Shown piece by piece: positions 9,048 through 18,097 of a stretch of DNA of 64,000 bases. The stretch is from assembly GCF_001413955.1 (NCBI RefSeq), contig NZ_LCTZ01000002.1, positions 3,458,501-3,522,500 of the forward strand, in the 5' to 3' direction. The stretch comes from Flagellimonas eckloniae (GTDB lineage Bacteria; Bacteroidota; Bacteroidia; Flavobacteriales; Flavobacteriaceae). Under the pieces are notes generated by a model. It made no database searches. It saw nothing but the letters and a program-made list of their open reading frames with translations, and was not told the origin of the DNA. Position 1 is the stretch's first letter; each line of letters begins with the position of its first letter. The position numbers and the translations under genes are program-made.

Positions 9048-9166
9048 AAATAGGTAAAATAGAGGCTAATTATATTACTGGCATAACAGTCATAAAAACG
9101 ACGCTAACCTTTCAAAACTTGAAATTTTTTTGGCAAAAAAGTACTACAGAAAATTTTGGTTGTAGT

Positions 9167-9982
9167 TTAAATAACCTTGATTAGTTCTTTAAACAGTTGT
9201 ATCATTTTTGGTTCGGTGTTGCCTGCAATTTCAATAATTTCCTGAATATTAACAGGTTGCAGGTTATCAGGGTCACATTCATCTGTTAAAACCGAAACTG
9301 CCAAGATTGGGAGTCGTAAATGATTGGCAACAATAACTTCAGGAACGGTGCTCATACCCACAGCATCTGCCCCTAAAATTTTTAACATTCGGTACTCCGC
9401 TTTCGTTTCCAGTTGTGGTCCAACAACCGAGGCATAAACTCCTTTTTGTAATGAGATGTCCTCTTTTTGGGCAATAGCTTCAATTTTGGTGCGCATATCC
9501 AAATCATAGGGTTCACTCATATCCGCAAAACGATCTCCAAATTCAGCAACATTTTTAAAAGCCAAAGGCGACCCCCCTTGAAGATTGATATGATCTTCAA
9601 TAAGCATAATATCCCCTTTTTTATAGCTGAGGTTAATAGCGCCCGCGGCATTGGAGACAAATAGTTTTTTAATTCCCAATTGGTGCATTACTCGTATGGG
9701 ATATGTTATATCCAAAAAGTCGTACCCTTCGTACAGATGAAATCGCCCTTGCATAACTACCACCTTCTTACCGGCAATGGTTCCATAAATTAGTTTCCCG
9801 GTATGAAACTCCACCGTTGCTAAGGGAAAGTAGGGAATATGATTGTAGTGCGCTTCAATAGGGTCCTGAATCTCATCGACTAATTGCCCTAATCCAGTAC
9901 CCAAAACAATCCCAATTTCAGGATTGTCAAACCCTTTCTTTTTTAAGTAATCTACAGATTCGTCAAGTTGTTTTTTGGTCAT
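9167..9982 (-). CDS. purine-nucleoside phosphorylase
   Basis: A 271-residue trimeric-type purine nucleoside phosphorylase that splits purine nucleosides to base and ribose-1-phosphate. Markers are GTGLG near residue 28, the phosphate-binding HTGK region, VMQGRFH, the SNAAGAIN purine-site segment and the late VSVLTDEC. The start ATG overlaps the stop of the upstream TIGR04282 gene by four bases, so translation is coupled. Here its neighbours suggest that it may release adenine from an S-adenosylmethionine-derived 5'-deoxyadenosyl arsenical, as proposed for arsenosugar pathways, while general purine salvage is equally possible. Confidence 0.9.
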   Translation of the reverse strand: MTKKQLDESVDYLKKKGFDNPEIGIVLGTGLGQLVDEIQDPIEAHYNHIPYFPLATVEFHTGKLIYGTIAGKKVVVMQGRFHLYEGYDFLDITYPIRVMHQLGIKKLFVSNAAGAINLSYKKGDIMLIEDHINLQGGSPLAFKNVAEFGDRFADMSEPYDLDMRTKIEAIAQKEDISLQKGVYASVVGPQLETKAEYRMLKILGADAVGMSTVPEVIVANHLRLPILAVSVLTDECDPDNLQPVNIQEIIEIAGNTEPKMIQLFKELIKVI

Positions 9983-10599
9983 TCTTTTATATGTTTTAAG
10001 TAGGGACTGAAAGCTTTGATTTCTTTAATGTCCTCATAATGGTCAACATCATTTTTTAGAGGAAGTTCAAAAAGATTTTCTCTTTTCAAATTATCCAATG
10101 TTGAAGGTAGCACAGCTTCTGTTCCCCATAGCTTATCATGAAAAAGCTCTTCTTTTAAGGATGTCATTCCCAAGAGATAATAACCACCATCTTCAGCTGG
10201 GCCAAGCACATAATCATGATTGTCTAACTTTAAAAAAGCGGATTCCAAATCTCTTTGGGATAAATCGTACATATCACTGCCAATAATAATGATTTTTTCA
10301 TAACCAGATTTAAAACCATCTTGAAAAGCATCTAGCATGCGCAATCCTAAATCTCCGCCTTTTTGGAGTTTTTTTTGATAAATTGTATTGTCCCAAATAT
10401 CCGTGTCCCAAATTTCTTCAGAATAGTATACACGTTTTTGAACGTTAAGGTTTTGGGTAATGGAAACTGTATGTTCCAATAAAAATATATAGATTTTCAA
10501 TGCAGCCTCATCACCAATTTTAGAAGCCAATCTGGTCTTACATTTTCCCAGTTCTGGATTCCTTGTAAATATTAGGAGTAGGTTCTTTTTTGCGTTCAA
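9979..10599 (-). CDS. TIGR04282-type arsenosugar-associated glycosyltransferase
   Basis: A 206-residue DUF2064-type nucleotidyl/glycosyl transferase. The N-terminal FTRNPELGKCKTRLA signature resembles the NTP-binding loop of this group, and GSDMYDL and GPAEDGGYYLLG segments are characteristic. It is the first gene of the minus-strand block, ahead of PNP, DUF547 and TIGR04283. The pair TIGR04282/TIGR04283 normally marks an arsenosugar biosynthesis cluster with the methyltransferase ArsM and radical SAM ArsS, neither of which is in this window. The precise reaction is not known to me. Confidence 0.85.
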   Translation of the reverse strand: MNAKKNLLLIFTRNPELGKCKTRLASKIGDEAALKIYIFLLEHTVSITQNLNVQKRVYYSEEIWDTDIWDNTIYQKKLQKGGDLGLRMLDAFQDGFKSGYEKIIIIGSDMYDLSQRDLESAFLKLDNHDYVLGPAEDGGYYLLGMTSLKEELFHDKLWGTEAVLPSTLDNLKRENLFELPLKNDVDHYEDIKEIKAFSPYLKHIKE

Positions 10600-10771
10600 T
10601 AGTATCCGATTTGGTCAACAATTATTTGAATATGTTGGTCAGCTAGTGATATCAACACTTACAAAAAAATGAAAATATTTCAGCCTAAGAAAATAGAGGT
10701 TAAAGATACCGCTTTAGAAATTTTGAATGTAATAATCACTATATTAATACTTTGATTTAAATAGAAATTAA

Positions 10772-12313
10772 ATGAAGAAAAAAACCTTTTCTTGTTTAAT
10801 AGTAGTATTGCTGTTTGCCTGTAAGGGGAATACAGAAAAAACCATTGAAAAAATAGAACCAAGAATGTATACGGAAGACTATAGACCCCAATTTCATTTT
10901 TCGCCACCTGAAAAGTGGATGAACGACCCCAATGGATTGGTCTATAATGAAGGTGTATATCATTTGTTCTATCAATATTACCCTGAAGATATTGTCTGGG
11001 GACCTATGCATTGGGGACATGCCATTAGCAAGGATATGGTACACTGGGAACATAAACCCATAGCACTATATCCAGATGAACATGGATTAATTTTTTCGGG
11101 GAGTGCAGTTGTGGATAAGAAGAATACATCAGGATTTGGTACTGATGGAAAAATACCTTTGGTCGCTATTTTCACCTATCATTCCGAGGAAGGTGAGAAA
11201 GCTGGCAGGGATGATTTTCAGACCCAAGGAATTGCGTATAGTTTGGATAATGGCGATACATGGGAAAAATTTGAAAAGAATCCAGTAATCGGGAATAATG
11301 GAATCAAAGATTTTAGAGACCCAAAAGTTTTTTGGCATGACGATTCTAAAAGTTGGATTTTGGCTTTGGTCGCGGGAGATCATGCAAAGTTTTATGCGTC
11401 TAAAAATCTCAAGGATTGGGATTATTTGAGCGATTTTGGAAAAACAATGGGGGCACACGGTGGTGTATGGGAATGTCCTGACCTTTTTCCGTTAAAAGTT
11501 GAAGGAACCGATGAAGAAAAATGGGTTTTGATTATAAGTATTAATCCAGGTGCGCCAAATGGGGGTAGCGGAACGCAATACTTTATAGGTGATTTTGATG
11601 GTGTTCAATTTACATCGGACCAAAAAGAGCCAAAATGGTTAGATTGGGGTACTGATAATTATGCCGGTGTAACCTACAACAACATACCTAGCAATGAACG
11701 GATTTTTATTGGATGGATGAGCAATTGGGACTATGCCAGAGATACACCGACAAAAAAATGGCGTAGCGCAATGACGACGCCTAGAAACTTAGCATTGAGA
11801 AAAATAGGCGAAGAAGTTTTTTTAACAAATTACCCGTTAAAACAAGTTTTTGAACTAACAAAGTCAAGTACACCTAAGGAAATAGTGGTTCCACCCAACA
11901 CTTCGGAAACTTTTTATTTTGATGGTTTGAATCAATCTCAAATTCGCTTTAAAACCTCTTCCAAAGATTTTAAGATCACTTTTAAAAATAGCTTAAACGA
12001 AACTTTGGAACTTGCTTTGGATTCCGAGAGTAATATATTCTTATTGGACCGAACGCATTCAGGTAAAGTTGATTTTCAATCTGACTTTGGGCATAAAAAA
12101 CACATCATGCCCATTGGTGGCATAAACGAAGAGTTTGAAGTTACTATTCTTTTGGATTGGTCATCCATAGAACTATTCATGGATCGTGGATTGTACGTAA
12201 TGACCGAACAAATCTTCCCTACAGAACCTTACGATCGATTGATTATTGAAAATTATGATGCCCAATCTCAGATTTCAGATGGGTTTATTAAAAAAGTGGA
12301 ATCGGTCTGGTGA
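10772..12313 (+). CDS. glycoside hydrolase family 32 lipoprotein
   Basis: A 513-residue beta-fructosidase (levanase/inulinase/invertase group). It has a lipobox (LLFAC, C17). The GH32 hallmarks are present: WMNDPNG at 49-55 with nucleophile D52, FRDP at 181-184 (transition-state stabiliser D183) and ECPDLF at 234-239 with acid/base E234. The C-terminal beta-sandwich is complete, and length is normal. It stands alone, with no fructokinase, SusC/SusD or fructose transporter beside it, so it may serve a locus elsewhere. The substrate (sucrose, levan or inulin) cannot be told from the sequence. Confidence 0.93.
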   Translation: MKKKTFSCLIVVLLFACKGNTEKTIEKIEPRMYTEDYRPQFHFSPPEKWMNDPNGLVYNEGVYHLFYQYYPEDIVWGPMHWGHAISKDMVHWEHKPIALYPDEHGLIFSGSAVVDKKNTSGFGTDGKIPLVAIFTYHSEEGEKAGRDDFQTQGIAYSLDNGDTWEKFEKNPVIGNNGIKDFRDPKVFWHDDSKSWILALVAGDHAKFYASKNLKDWDYLSDFGKTMGAHGGVWECPDLFPLKVEGTDEEKWVLIISINPGAPNGGSGTQYFIGDFDGVQFTSDQKEPKWLDWGTDNYAGVTYNNIPSNERIFIGWMSNWDYARDTPTKKWRSAMTTPRNLALRKIGEEVFLTNYPLKQVFELTKSSTPKEIVVPPNTSETFYFDGLNQSQIRFKTSSKDFKITFKNSLNETLELALDSESNIFLLDRTHSGKVDFQSDFGHKKHIMPIGGINEEFEVTILLDWSSIELFMDRGLYVMTEQIFPTEPYDRLIIENYDAQSQISDGFIKKVESVW

Positions 12314-12778
12314 ATATTTTTTTAGAACTTTGATACGGACCAGAATTGATTGATCGCAATTGATATTATCAATCAAATAATAGAAGAATTCCTGTTTTAA
12401 AATAATTAGAAGGAATTGTTTTTTTAATTGATATAGTGATAAAGGCTGTTTACAAGGGAACATATGGAACACATAATTACAAAGTACCAGAATATGTAGC
12501 CTAATTTTTCTTCTACAGCGTTCATTTTAGTGTGTTTTTTAGTTGAGATTTTTGATTTACATTTCGAAAGTACTGAAATGAATCACACAAAATTTTACAT
12601 ATATACCACTTGCATTCAAAAAGATATAATTGGTTGAAAATATATTATGAATTGCAAATTGAGATATAAACGGATTATATACTCCAAAGTCGGATTAAAA
12701 TTTAGAAATCATCTAAATCCACTATTTTAAAGGAATGTGTCCGTATTTGATGTTAACTTAGGGGTAATCTAGGGTTTG
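12314..12778. other. gene-free AT-rich interval
   Basis: About 465 bases between the GH32 and DoxX-like genes hold no convincing open reading frame, no tRNA and no recognisable RNA. The only structure I see is the perfect nine-base inverted repeat at 12346-12376. It presumably carries the GH32 3' untranslated region and the promoter of the next gene, though no consensus -7 box is evident. Confidence 0.5.
12346..12376. repeat. 9-bp inverted repeat
   Basis: TTGATTGAT at 12346-12354 is matched by ATCAATCAA at 12368-12376 with a 13-base spacer, starting 33 bases after the GH32 stop. No T-tract follows on either strand, so it is a poor intrinsic terminator; an operator or a chance AT-rich palindrome are the alternatives. 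Confidence 0.4.
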
Positions 12779-13228
12779 ATGGACTATAACAGAATTGATC
12801 AACAGATATCAGGAAGAATGCGAAAATGGGGAATTCCTGCCATTAGAGTCTCTTTTGCCATTATCTTTTTCTGGTTCGGAATTCTAAAACCTTTTGGTCT
12901 TTCTGCTGCAACCAGTCTTTTAAAATCTACTGTGGCTTGGTTGCCGTTTGGAAGTCCAGATACTTGGTTAATTATTATTGGTTGGTGGGAAGTGGTAATA
13001 GGACTTACATTTCTATTTAAGCGAACTACAAGAATTGCCATAGCACTCTTGTTCCTTCAAATGGTTGGGACCTTTATGCCTTTGGTATTTTTACCAGAGG
13101 TAACATTTCAAAATGGAAATTATTTATTGCCCACACTAGAGGGGCAATACATTATAAAGAATGTATTGATTATCTCAGCGGCTCTTATTGTTGGAGGGAC
13201 ATTTTATAAATCTAAAAAACACGAATAA
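12779..13228 (+). CDS. DoxX-like integral membrane protein
   Basis: A 149-residue protein with four predicted membrane segments (about residues 18-42, 58-78, 83-104 and 123-142), the pattern of the DoxX/DUF417 group. The ATG at 12779 is chosen over a TTG immediately upstream. A conserved-looking WFGILKPFGLSA follows the first segment. The role is unknown; DoxX relatives are often tied to redox or stress functions. It is separated by 27 bases from the convergent small gene at 13256-13483. Confidence 0.65.
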   Translation: MDYNRIDQQISGRMRKWGIPAIRVSFAIIFFWFGILKPFGLSAATSLLKSTVAWLPFGSPDTWLIIIGWWEVVIGLTFLFKRTTRIAIALLFLQMVGTFMPLVFLPEVTFQNGNYLLPTLEGQYIIKNVLIISAALIVGGTFYKSKKHE

Positions 13229-13255
13229 TGTGCTTGGTCAGAAACAAAGATATCT

Positions 13256-13483
13256 TTAAACAAGTGGAGTACCCTTTAAACGCTTTTCTATCTTCTTTTT
13301 CTTTTCCGTTAGACGTTTCATTACGTCCATTAAGTTAGAATCTTTTGTTTCTTTATATATTTCGTTGATGGAAAGTATAAGCTGTTTAGCCTCTCTTGAA
13401 GCTGCAACACGGTCGCTAGTGGACATATGACTCAAAGTTCTGTTCTGAAACTCTTCTGCCTTTTCTAATAAGTCTTCAGTCAT
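13256..13483 (-). CDS. small conserved hypothetical protein
   Basis: A 75-residue, highly charged, probably alpha-helical cytoplasmic protein (lysine/glutamate-rich, no signal peptide or membrane segment). The C-terminal half, MKRLTEKKKKIEKRLKG, could form a short coiled coil. I do not recognise a family. Reading-frame quality and isolation from other genes support it being real; it is convergent with the DoxX-like gene. Confidence 0.55.
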   Translation of the reverse strand: MTEDLLEKAEEFQNRTLSHMSTSDRVAASREAKQLILSINEIYKETKDSNLMDVMKRLTEKKKKIEKRLKGTPLV

Positions 13484-13605
13484 TTTTATTTAAAATTAAT
13501 CTAGATCGGCTAAATATAAGGGTTAGTTTCATATTTTATATCTATCTGGGTATTCTATTTTCATATTTATGAAATTATTAAGACGATAATATGAATCTTG
13601 CAATC

Positions 13606-13635
13606 AAAAAAACCGGCAAAATTGCCGGTTTTTTT
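13606..13635 (-). terminator. intrinsic terminator after tRNA-Phe
   Basis: AACCGGCAA (13611-13619) pairs with TTGCCGGTT (13622-13630), flanked by A-runs on one side and T-runs on the other, so it can terminate in both directions. It sits directly downstream of the minus-strand tRNA. Confidence 0.8.
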
Positions 13636-13636
13636 G

Positions 13637-13709
<73 letters not shown>

Positions 13710-13786
13710 TTTGTTACCTTTTACAAAGGCGGGTGCAAATATAATTTCAAAAATAGGATATACAAACAAAAACGTAAAAAAAGGTA

Positions 13787-13813
13787 TTGGTTTTTTATAA
13801 TTCTCCATCTTTG
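13787..13813 (+). promoter_or_regulatory. putative promoter of coaX
   Basis: TTG at 13787-13789 and CATCTTTG at 13806-13813 resemble the Bacteroidota -33 TTG and -7 TAnnTTTG elements (one mismatch). The coaX ATG follows four bases after the -7 box, so the transcript would have almost no leader. Confidence 0.4.
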
Positions 13814-13817
13814 TAGT

Positions 13818-14546
13818 ATGAACTTGGTGGTCGATATTGGCAATACGCTTATAAAATACGCAGTTTTTGAAAATAGGAGTATTATTTATACCCAAACTTC
13901 GGAATCAGGACTTTTTTTATCAAAGGTCAAGGAACTTTTTGAAGTTTATCCAAAAATTGAATACGCCCTAATTTCATCGGTTGGTACCTTAGAAAGAAAA
14001 GAACAAGATATTATTTCACTTTTTTGTAAGGTGTATGTGCTTAGTAGTTCCTCCAAAGTCCCATTTAAAAATAGTTACGCTAGTCCGCAAACCTTGGGAA
14101 TGGATCGTGTGGCTTTGGCAACTGCTGCATTTTATAACAATCCAAGAGGAAACACGCTTGTCATTGATGTTGGTACCTGTATTACCTATGATATGGTCAA
14201 CAATGCGGGGGAGTATATTGGAGGGGCAATTTCGCCAGGTATTCCAATGCGCTACAAGGCAATGCATAATCAAACTGCTAATTTACCACTCCTTGAGCCA
14301 GAGGACATTTTAGATGTCATTGGGAACTCAACACAGGCCTGCATGCATAGTGGGGTTATCAATGGGGTTTGTCAAGAAGTAGATGGGATAATAAGCCAGT
14401 ACCATGATCGCTTTCAAGATTTAACAGTTATTTTAACAGGCGGTGACTCCCATTTTTTTGCCAAACGACTAAAAAATACCATATTTGCCAATTCTAAATT
14501 TCTCTTGGAGGGGCTAAATTACTTGCTGGAATACAATAAACGCTAG
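13818..14546 (+). CDS. coaX: type III pantothenate kinase
   Basis: A 242-residue CoaX kinase that phosphorylates pantothenate in the first committed step of coenzyme A synthesis. The N-terminal phosphate loop DIGNTLIKYAVF (6-17) and the second DVGTCITYD motif (around residues 116-124) are typical, as are the GGAISPGIPMR substrate segment and a late LTGGD. Length is normal for the family. Its stop is immediately followed by the ATG of the barrel gene at 14547, so the two are co-transcribed, heading a long plus-strand envelope run. Confidence 0.95.
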   Translation: MNLVVDIGNTLIKYAVFENRSIIYTQTSESGLFLSKVKELFEVYPKIEYALISSVGTLERKEQDIISLFCKVYVLSSSSKVPFKNSYASPQTLGMDRVALATAAFYNNPRGNTLVIDVGTCITYDMVNNAGEYIGGAISPGIPMRYKAMHNQTANLPLLEPEDILDVIGNSTQACMHSGVINGVCQEVDGIISQYHDRFQDLTVILTGGDSHFFAKRLKNTIFANSKFLLEGLNYLLEYNKR

Positions 14547-15815
14547 ATGGTTAAGAAATTTTTGATTGCTTTTTTTTGCGTAGCTGCACATGGTATTTTT
14601 GCGCAAAACGGTACCGTATCACCATATTCATATTTTGGTATAGGAGACTTTAGAGATAAAGGTACAGTGGATAACAGGATGATGGGAGGCATTAGTATGT
14701 ATGGAGATAGCATCCATATTAATTTAAGCAATCCAGCAGCCTATTCAAAATTGAAATTGACGACCTACACCGCAGGTATTTCCCATTCGGAATTAACTCT
14801 AAAAGATTTTACCGAAACACAGAAGACATCGGTAACCAATTTGGAATACCTATCCATAGGCTTTCCAATTGCTAAAAACGCTGGGATTGGTTTTGGAATA
14901 ATGCCTTTTTCTTCAGTTGGATACAATTTGACCGATGAACAGGTCCCTTCCAATGGTGATCCAACCATTACTAATGTATTTGCAGGAGAAGGCGGTTTGA
15001 ATAGGGTCTATCTTTCTGCAGGTTTTGAACCCATAAAAAACCTGAGCATTGGTGCCACGGTAAATTTTAATTTTGGAACTCTGGAATACCAAAGGATTCA
15101 AAGTGTTGAGGATGTGCAATTTGGTACGGTTGATAGACGTGAATCGCGAATAAGCGGGTATGACATCAATTACGCTTTAAATTATAATCCAATACTAAAA
15201 GATAAATATACCCTGTATACATCAGTTTTAATAAATACGCAAGGAAATCTAACCTCGACCAATACTCAAAACATAGGGTCTTTTTCTTTGGTGAACGGAC
15301 AGGATATTGAAGTCATAGAAGTTAATTTGGATGCGGTAAACCTAAAACGTACTGAGCTTAAAATACCTACCACAACTACACTTGGATTAGGATTTGGAGA
15401 AAATAGAAAATGGTTTTTGGGAGGTGAATATAGCTTTCAGAAATTTAGCGATTTCCAAAATGACTTTTTAGGACTGGATAATGTAACCTATGGAGATGCT
15501 ACTAGCTTTGCATTTGGCGGGTATTTTATACCAGACTATAGCTCGCTATCTGGATATTATAAAAGGATAACATATAGAGCAGGATTACGCTATGATGTGA
15601 CAGGTCTTGAGGTAAACAATAAAGAAATAAACGACTTTGGCATAACTTTTGGATTTGGATTACCGTTGGGAAACTCGTTCTCCAATCTAAATCTAGGATT
15701 TGAATTGGGAAGAAGAGGAACAACAGACCAAAATCTAATAGAAGAAAACTATTTTAATATAAATATAGGTCTCTCATTAAATGATAGATGGTTTCAGAAA
15801 AGAAAAATAAATTAA
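14547..15815 (+). CDS. outer-membrane barrel protein, unknown function
   Basis: A 422-residue protein with a signal peptide (cleavage about residue 19-20, IFAQ), an N-terminal SPYSYFGIGDF segment and many amphipathic strands, as in FadL-like or PorV-like barrels of Bacteroidota. It starts directly after the coaX stop. It is conserved in this position next to coaX and lptC in flavobacteria to my knowledge, suggesting an envelope role, but no substrate is known to me. Confidence 0.7.
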   Translation: MVKKFLIAFFCVAAHGIFAQNGTVSPYSYFGIGDFRDKGTVDNRMMGGISMYGDSIHINLSNPAAYSKLKLTTYTAGISHSELTLKDFTETQKTSVTNLEYLSIGFPIAKNAGIGFGIMPFSSVGYNLTDEQVPSNGDPTITNVFAGEGGLNRVYLSAGFEPIKNLSIGATVNFNFGTLEYQRIQSVEDVQFGTVDRRESRISGYDINYALNYNPILKDKYTLYTSVLINTQGNLTSTNTQNIGSFSLVNGQDIEVIEVNLDAVNLKRTELKIPTTTTLGLGFGENRKWFLGGEYSFQKFSDFQNDFLGLDNVTYGDATSFAFGGYFIPDYSSLSGYYKRITYRAGLRYDVTGLEVNNKEINDFGITFGFGLPLGNSFSNLNLGFELGRRGTTDQNLIEENYFNINIGLSLNDRWFQKRKIN

Positions 15816-15915
15816 TAGAATTTTTTAAGAATCAATAAATAACCACCGATATCTGTACCATTAAGATGATTTTTTTCATTAAAATTTGTACATTAACCAC
15901 TTTAAAATTAGTAAG

Positions 15916-17286
15916 ATGAAGACGAAATGCTACTTAACGATGATAGCGATTATTATGTCGATGGGATTAAGTATGGCTCAAGCACAAAACCCAGAGTGCA
16001 TGACCAATCTTTCCATTTACGCAGAACACGCCAAAGTTAGAAATTATGATGCTGCCTATGAGCCATGGAAAATGGTTTATGAAAGTTGTCCGGACATTAA
16101 CAAGGCCAATTTTTCATATGGAGAAAAAATCCTGTCACACAAAATTAAAAATTCTTCTGGCGCAGATAAAGATGGATACATACAAGACTTAATGTCTTTG
16201 TTTGATAACAGTTTGAAATATTTTCCAGCAAAATTTAGTATGGCGGGAGTTGCCATTGATAAAGCCCTTTTGCTATATGACAATAAAATGGCGTCGGATG
16301 AAGAATTATACGGTATGTTGGATGCTGCCTTCAAAGGTGACAAGAAAAACTTTAAGAATCCAAAGGCACTTTATTTGTATTTCTCCGCGCTGGTAGATTT
16401 ACACGGAGCGGGTAAAAAAGAATTGCAAGAGGTATTCGACGTTTATGATGACGTTACGGAAAAAATAGAGGATGAGAATAAAAAGTTGACCGCCATTATA
16501 ACAAAGTTGTTGCCAAAAGAAGAAGCGGGAACACTTACATCCAAAGAAAAGAAACAACTCAGTGCAGCTACAACAAATTCAAAATCTTATGGTAAGGTAG
16601 CTACGAGTGTTGATGCCAAACTAGGTGCACTGGCAGAGTGTGATAACTTGATTCCTTTATATGAGAAAAGCTACGAGTCTAAAAAAGGTGATGTAAATTG
16701 GGTAAAGCGTGCAGTAGGAAGAATGTTCTCTAAAGAATGTACGGACGATCCAATGTTCAGAAAATTGTTTGAAGCACAGTTGGCTTTAGATCCTTCTGCG
16801 GATGCCTATCTTTATGGTGGAACCCTTAAGCAAAAATCTGGGGACAGTAAAGGTGCTATTGCTGACTTTAACAAAGCAGTTGAACTGGAAACGGATAACT
16901 TTAGAAAATCAAATATTCTATATAAGATTGCAACCACCGTACGAAGAAGCAGCAAATCACAAGCAAGAAGCTATGCCTTAAAGGCGATAGATGCCAATTC
17001 AGCAAACGGAAAAGCATATTTATTGATTGCCAATTTGTATGCAAGTAGTGCAAATGCATGTGGAAGTACGGCATTTGAGAAAAGAGCCATTTACTGGAAA
17101 GCTGCAGATATGGCCAGAAAGGCAGGTAGGGTTGATCCATCTTTAAGTGGAAGAGCTAACAAGTCGGCAGCTAGTTATGCTGCCAAGGCGCCTACCAAAG
17201 AGATGATATTTAGTGCCGCTATGGCAGGAAAAACCGTTACCTTCAGTTGTTGGGTTGGTGGTAGCGTTAAGGTGCCCAATCTCTAG
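15916..17286 (+). CDS. tetratricopeptide-repeat exported protein
   Basis: A 456-residue protein; ATG 15916 is preferred because it opens a good signal peptide ending AQAQ near residue 21, whereas extending to a TTG at 15886 adds ten residues ahead of it. The C-terminal half has TPR-like helix pairs (for example DAYLYGGTLKQKSGDSKGAI). A helical N-terminal half contains a lysine-rich stretch. Such proteins act as periplasmic scaffolds; its partner is unknown. It overlaps no neighbour, and lptC starts one base after its stop. Confidence 0.7.
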   Translation: MKTKCYLTMIAIIMSMGLSMAQAQNPECMTNLSIYAEHAKVRNYDAAYEPWKMVYESCPDINKANFSYGEKILSHKIKNSSGADKDGYIQDLMSLFDNSLKYFPAKFSMAGVAIDKALLLYDNKMASDEELYGMLDAAFKGDKKNFKNPKALYLYFSALVDLHGAGKKELQEVFDVYDDVTEKIEDENKKLTAIITKLLPKEEAGTLTSKEKKQLSAATTNSKSYGKVATSVDAKLGALAECDNLIPLYEKSYESKKGDVNWVKRAVGRMFSKECTDDPMFRKLFEAQLALDPSADAYLYGGTLKQKSGDSKGAIADFNKAVELETDNFRKSNILYKIATTVRRSSKSQARSYALKAIDANSANGKAYLLIANLYASSANACGSTAFEKRAIYWKAADMARKAGRVDPSLSGRANKSAASYAAKAPTKEMIFSAAMAGKTVTFSCWVGGSVKVPNL

Positions 17287-17287
17287 T

Positions 17288-17890
17288 GTGAAACAGAATA
17301 TAAAAAATAATTTAAAGTGTGTTGCCACGGTTTTTACCGTGGCAATCCTTTTTATATCCTGTAAGGATAACTATGAGCGGGTAGGTGAAGAAGCGGTAAA
17401 ACCTGTTTTTCCACAAGGGGTAGCTCAGAATTTTGTTCTGACCTACACGGAGACCATAGAGGAGATGAGTACAGAAGACTCATCCAACACCAAAGTGATT
17501 GCCATACTGACCAGCCCAATTACAGAGGATTTTGACAATCAAAATTTTAAGTATCGCACGTTTCCCAAAGGGCTTAAAGTGGATTTTTTTGATGAGAAAA
17601 ACCAGAAGAGTGTTATAATTGCAGATTACGGAATCGTGTATTCCCAGACAAACTTAATTGACCTTCAGGGAAATGTGGTTATAGAGAGTCATGATGGCAA
17701 AAAGCTGGAAACCCCGCAACTTTTTTACGATAGATCAAACAATTGGATATTTACCGAGGAAGTTTTTACGTATACAAATCCGGAAGATGGCACTGTAATG
17801 GATGGCGAGGGAATGGATTTTAATAGAGATTTCAGTCTTTTTAAAGCGCACAAAACCTTTGGTCTAATGACCATAAAAGAAACAGAATAG
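17288..17890 (+). CDS. lptC: LPS export protein LptC
   Basis: A 200-residue LptC-type protein that would form part of the periplasmic bridge carrying lipopolysaccharide from the inner to the outer membrane. The start is a GTG at 17288, one base after the upstream stop; an upstream in-frame start would lie inside the TPR gene. The N-terminus has a lipobox-like segment (ILFISC) and the remainder is a beta-jellyroll-type domain with segments such as LTSPITEDF, KVDFFDEK, IDLQGNVVI and DGEGMDF. The downstream 67-residue membrane gene begins one base later. Confidence 0.8.
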   Translation: MKQNIKNNLKCVATVFTVAILFISCKDNYERVGEEAVKPVFPQGVAQNFVLTYTETIEEMSTEDSSNTKVIAILTSPITEDFDNQNFKYRTFPKGLKVDFFDEKNQKSVIIADYGIVYSQTNLIDLQGNVVIESHDGKKLETPQLFYDRSNNWIFTEEVFTYTNPEDGTVMDGEGMDFNRDFSLFKAHKTFGLMTIKETE

Positions 17891-17891
17891 T

Positions 17892-18095
17892 ATGATCAAG
17901 TTTTTAAGATATACAGAGTATTTGTATCTGGCCGTTGCCATAATCTCCATATATAAAATTGCGGTTTTATGGAGTATTGACCCAAAAGAAACCTATATCT
18001 TTATTTTCTTTGCAGTGGTCTCAGTAGGTATGTTCCTCTTTAGAAGGAGGTATCGTAAACGTTTTGAAGAACGTAAAAAAGATAATCAACAGTAA
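17892..18095 (+). CDS. small two-helix membrane protein
   Basis: A 67-residue protein with two hydrophobic segments (about residues 10-26 and 34-50) and a strongly basic C-terminus (RRRYRKRFEERKK). It is packed between lptC and the CNNM gene with one-to-two-base gaps, so it is translated as part of that operon. No function is known to me. Confidence 0.65.
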   Translation: MIKFLRYTEYLYLAVAIISIYKIAVLWSIDPKETYIFIFFAVVSVGMFLFRRRYRKRFEERKKDNQQ

Positions 18096-18097
18096 AA

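Noticed and set aside
12346..12376. GH32 terminator
   Set aside because: The inverted repeat has no following T-tract on either strand and is AT-rich, so I list it only as a repeat.
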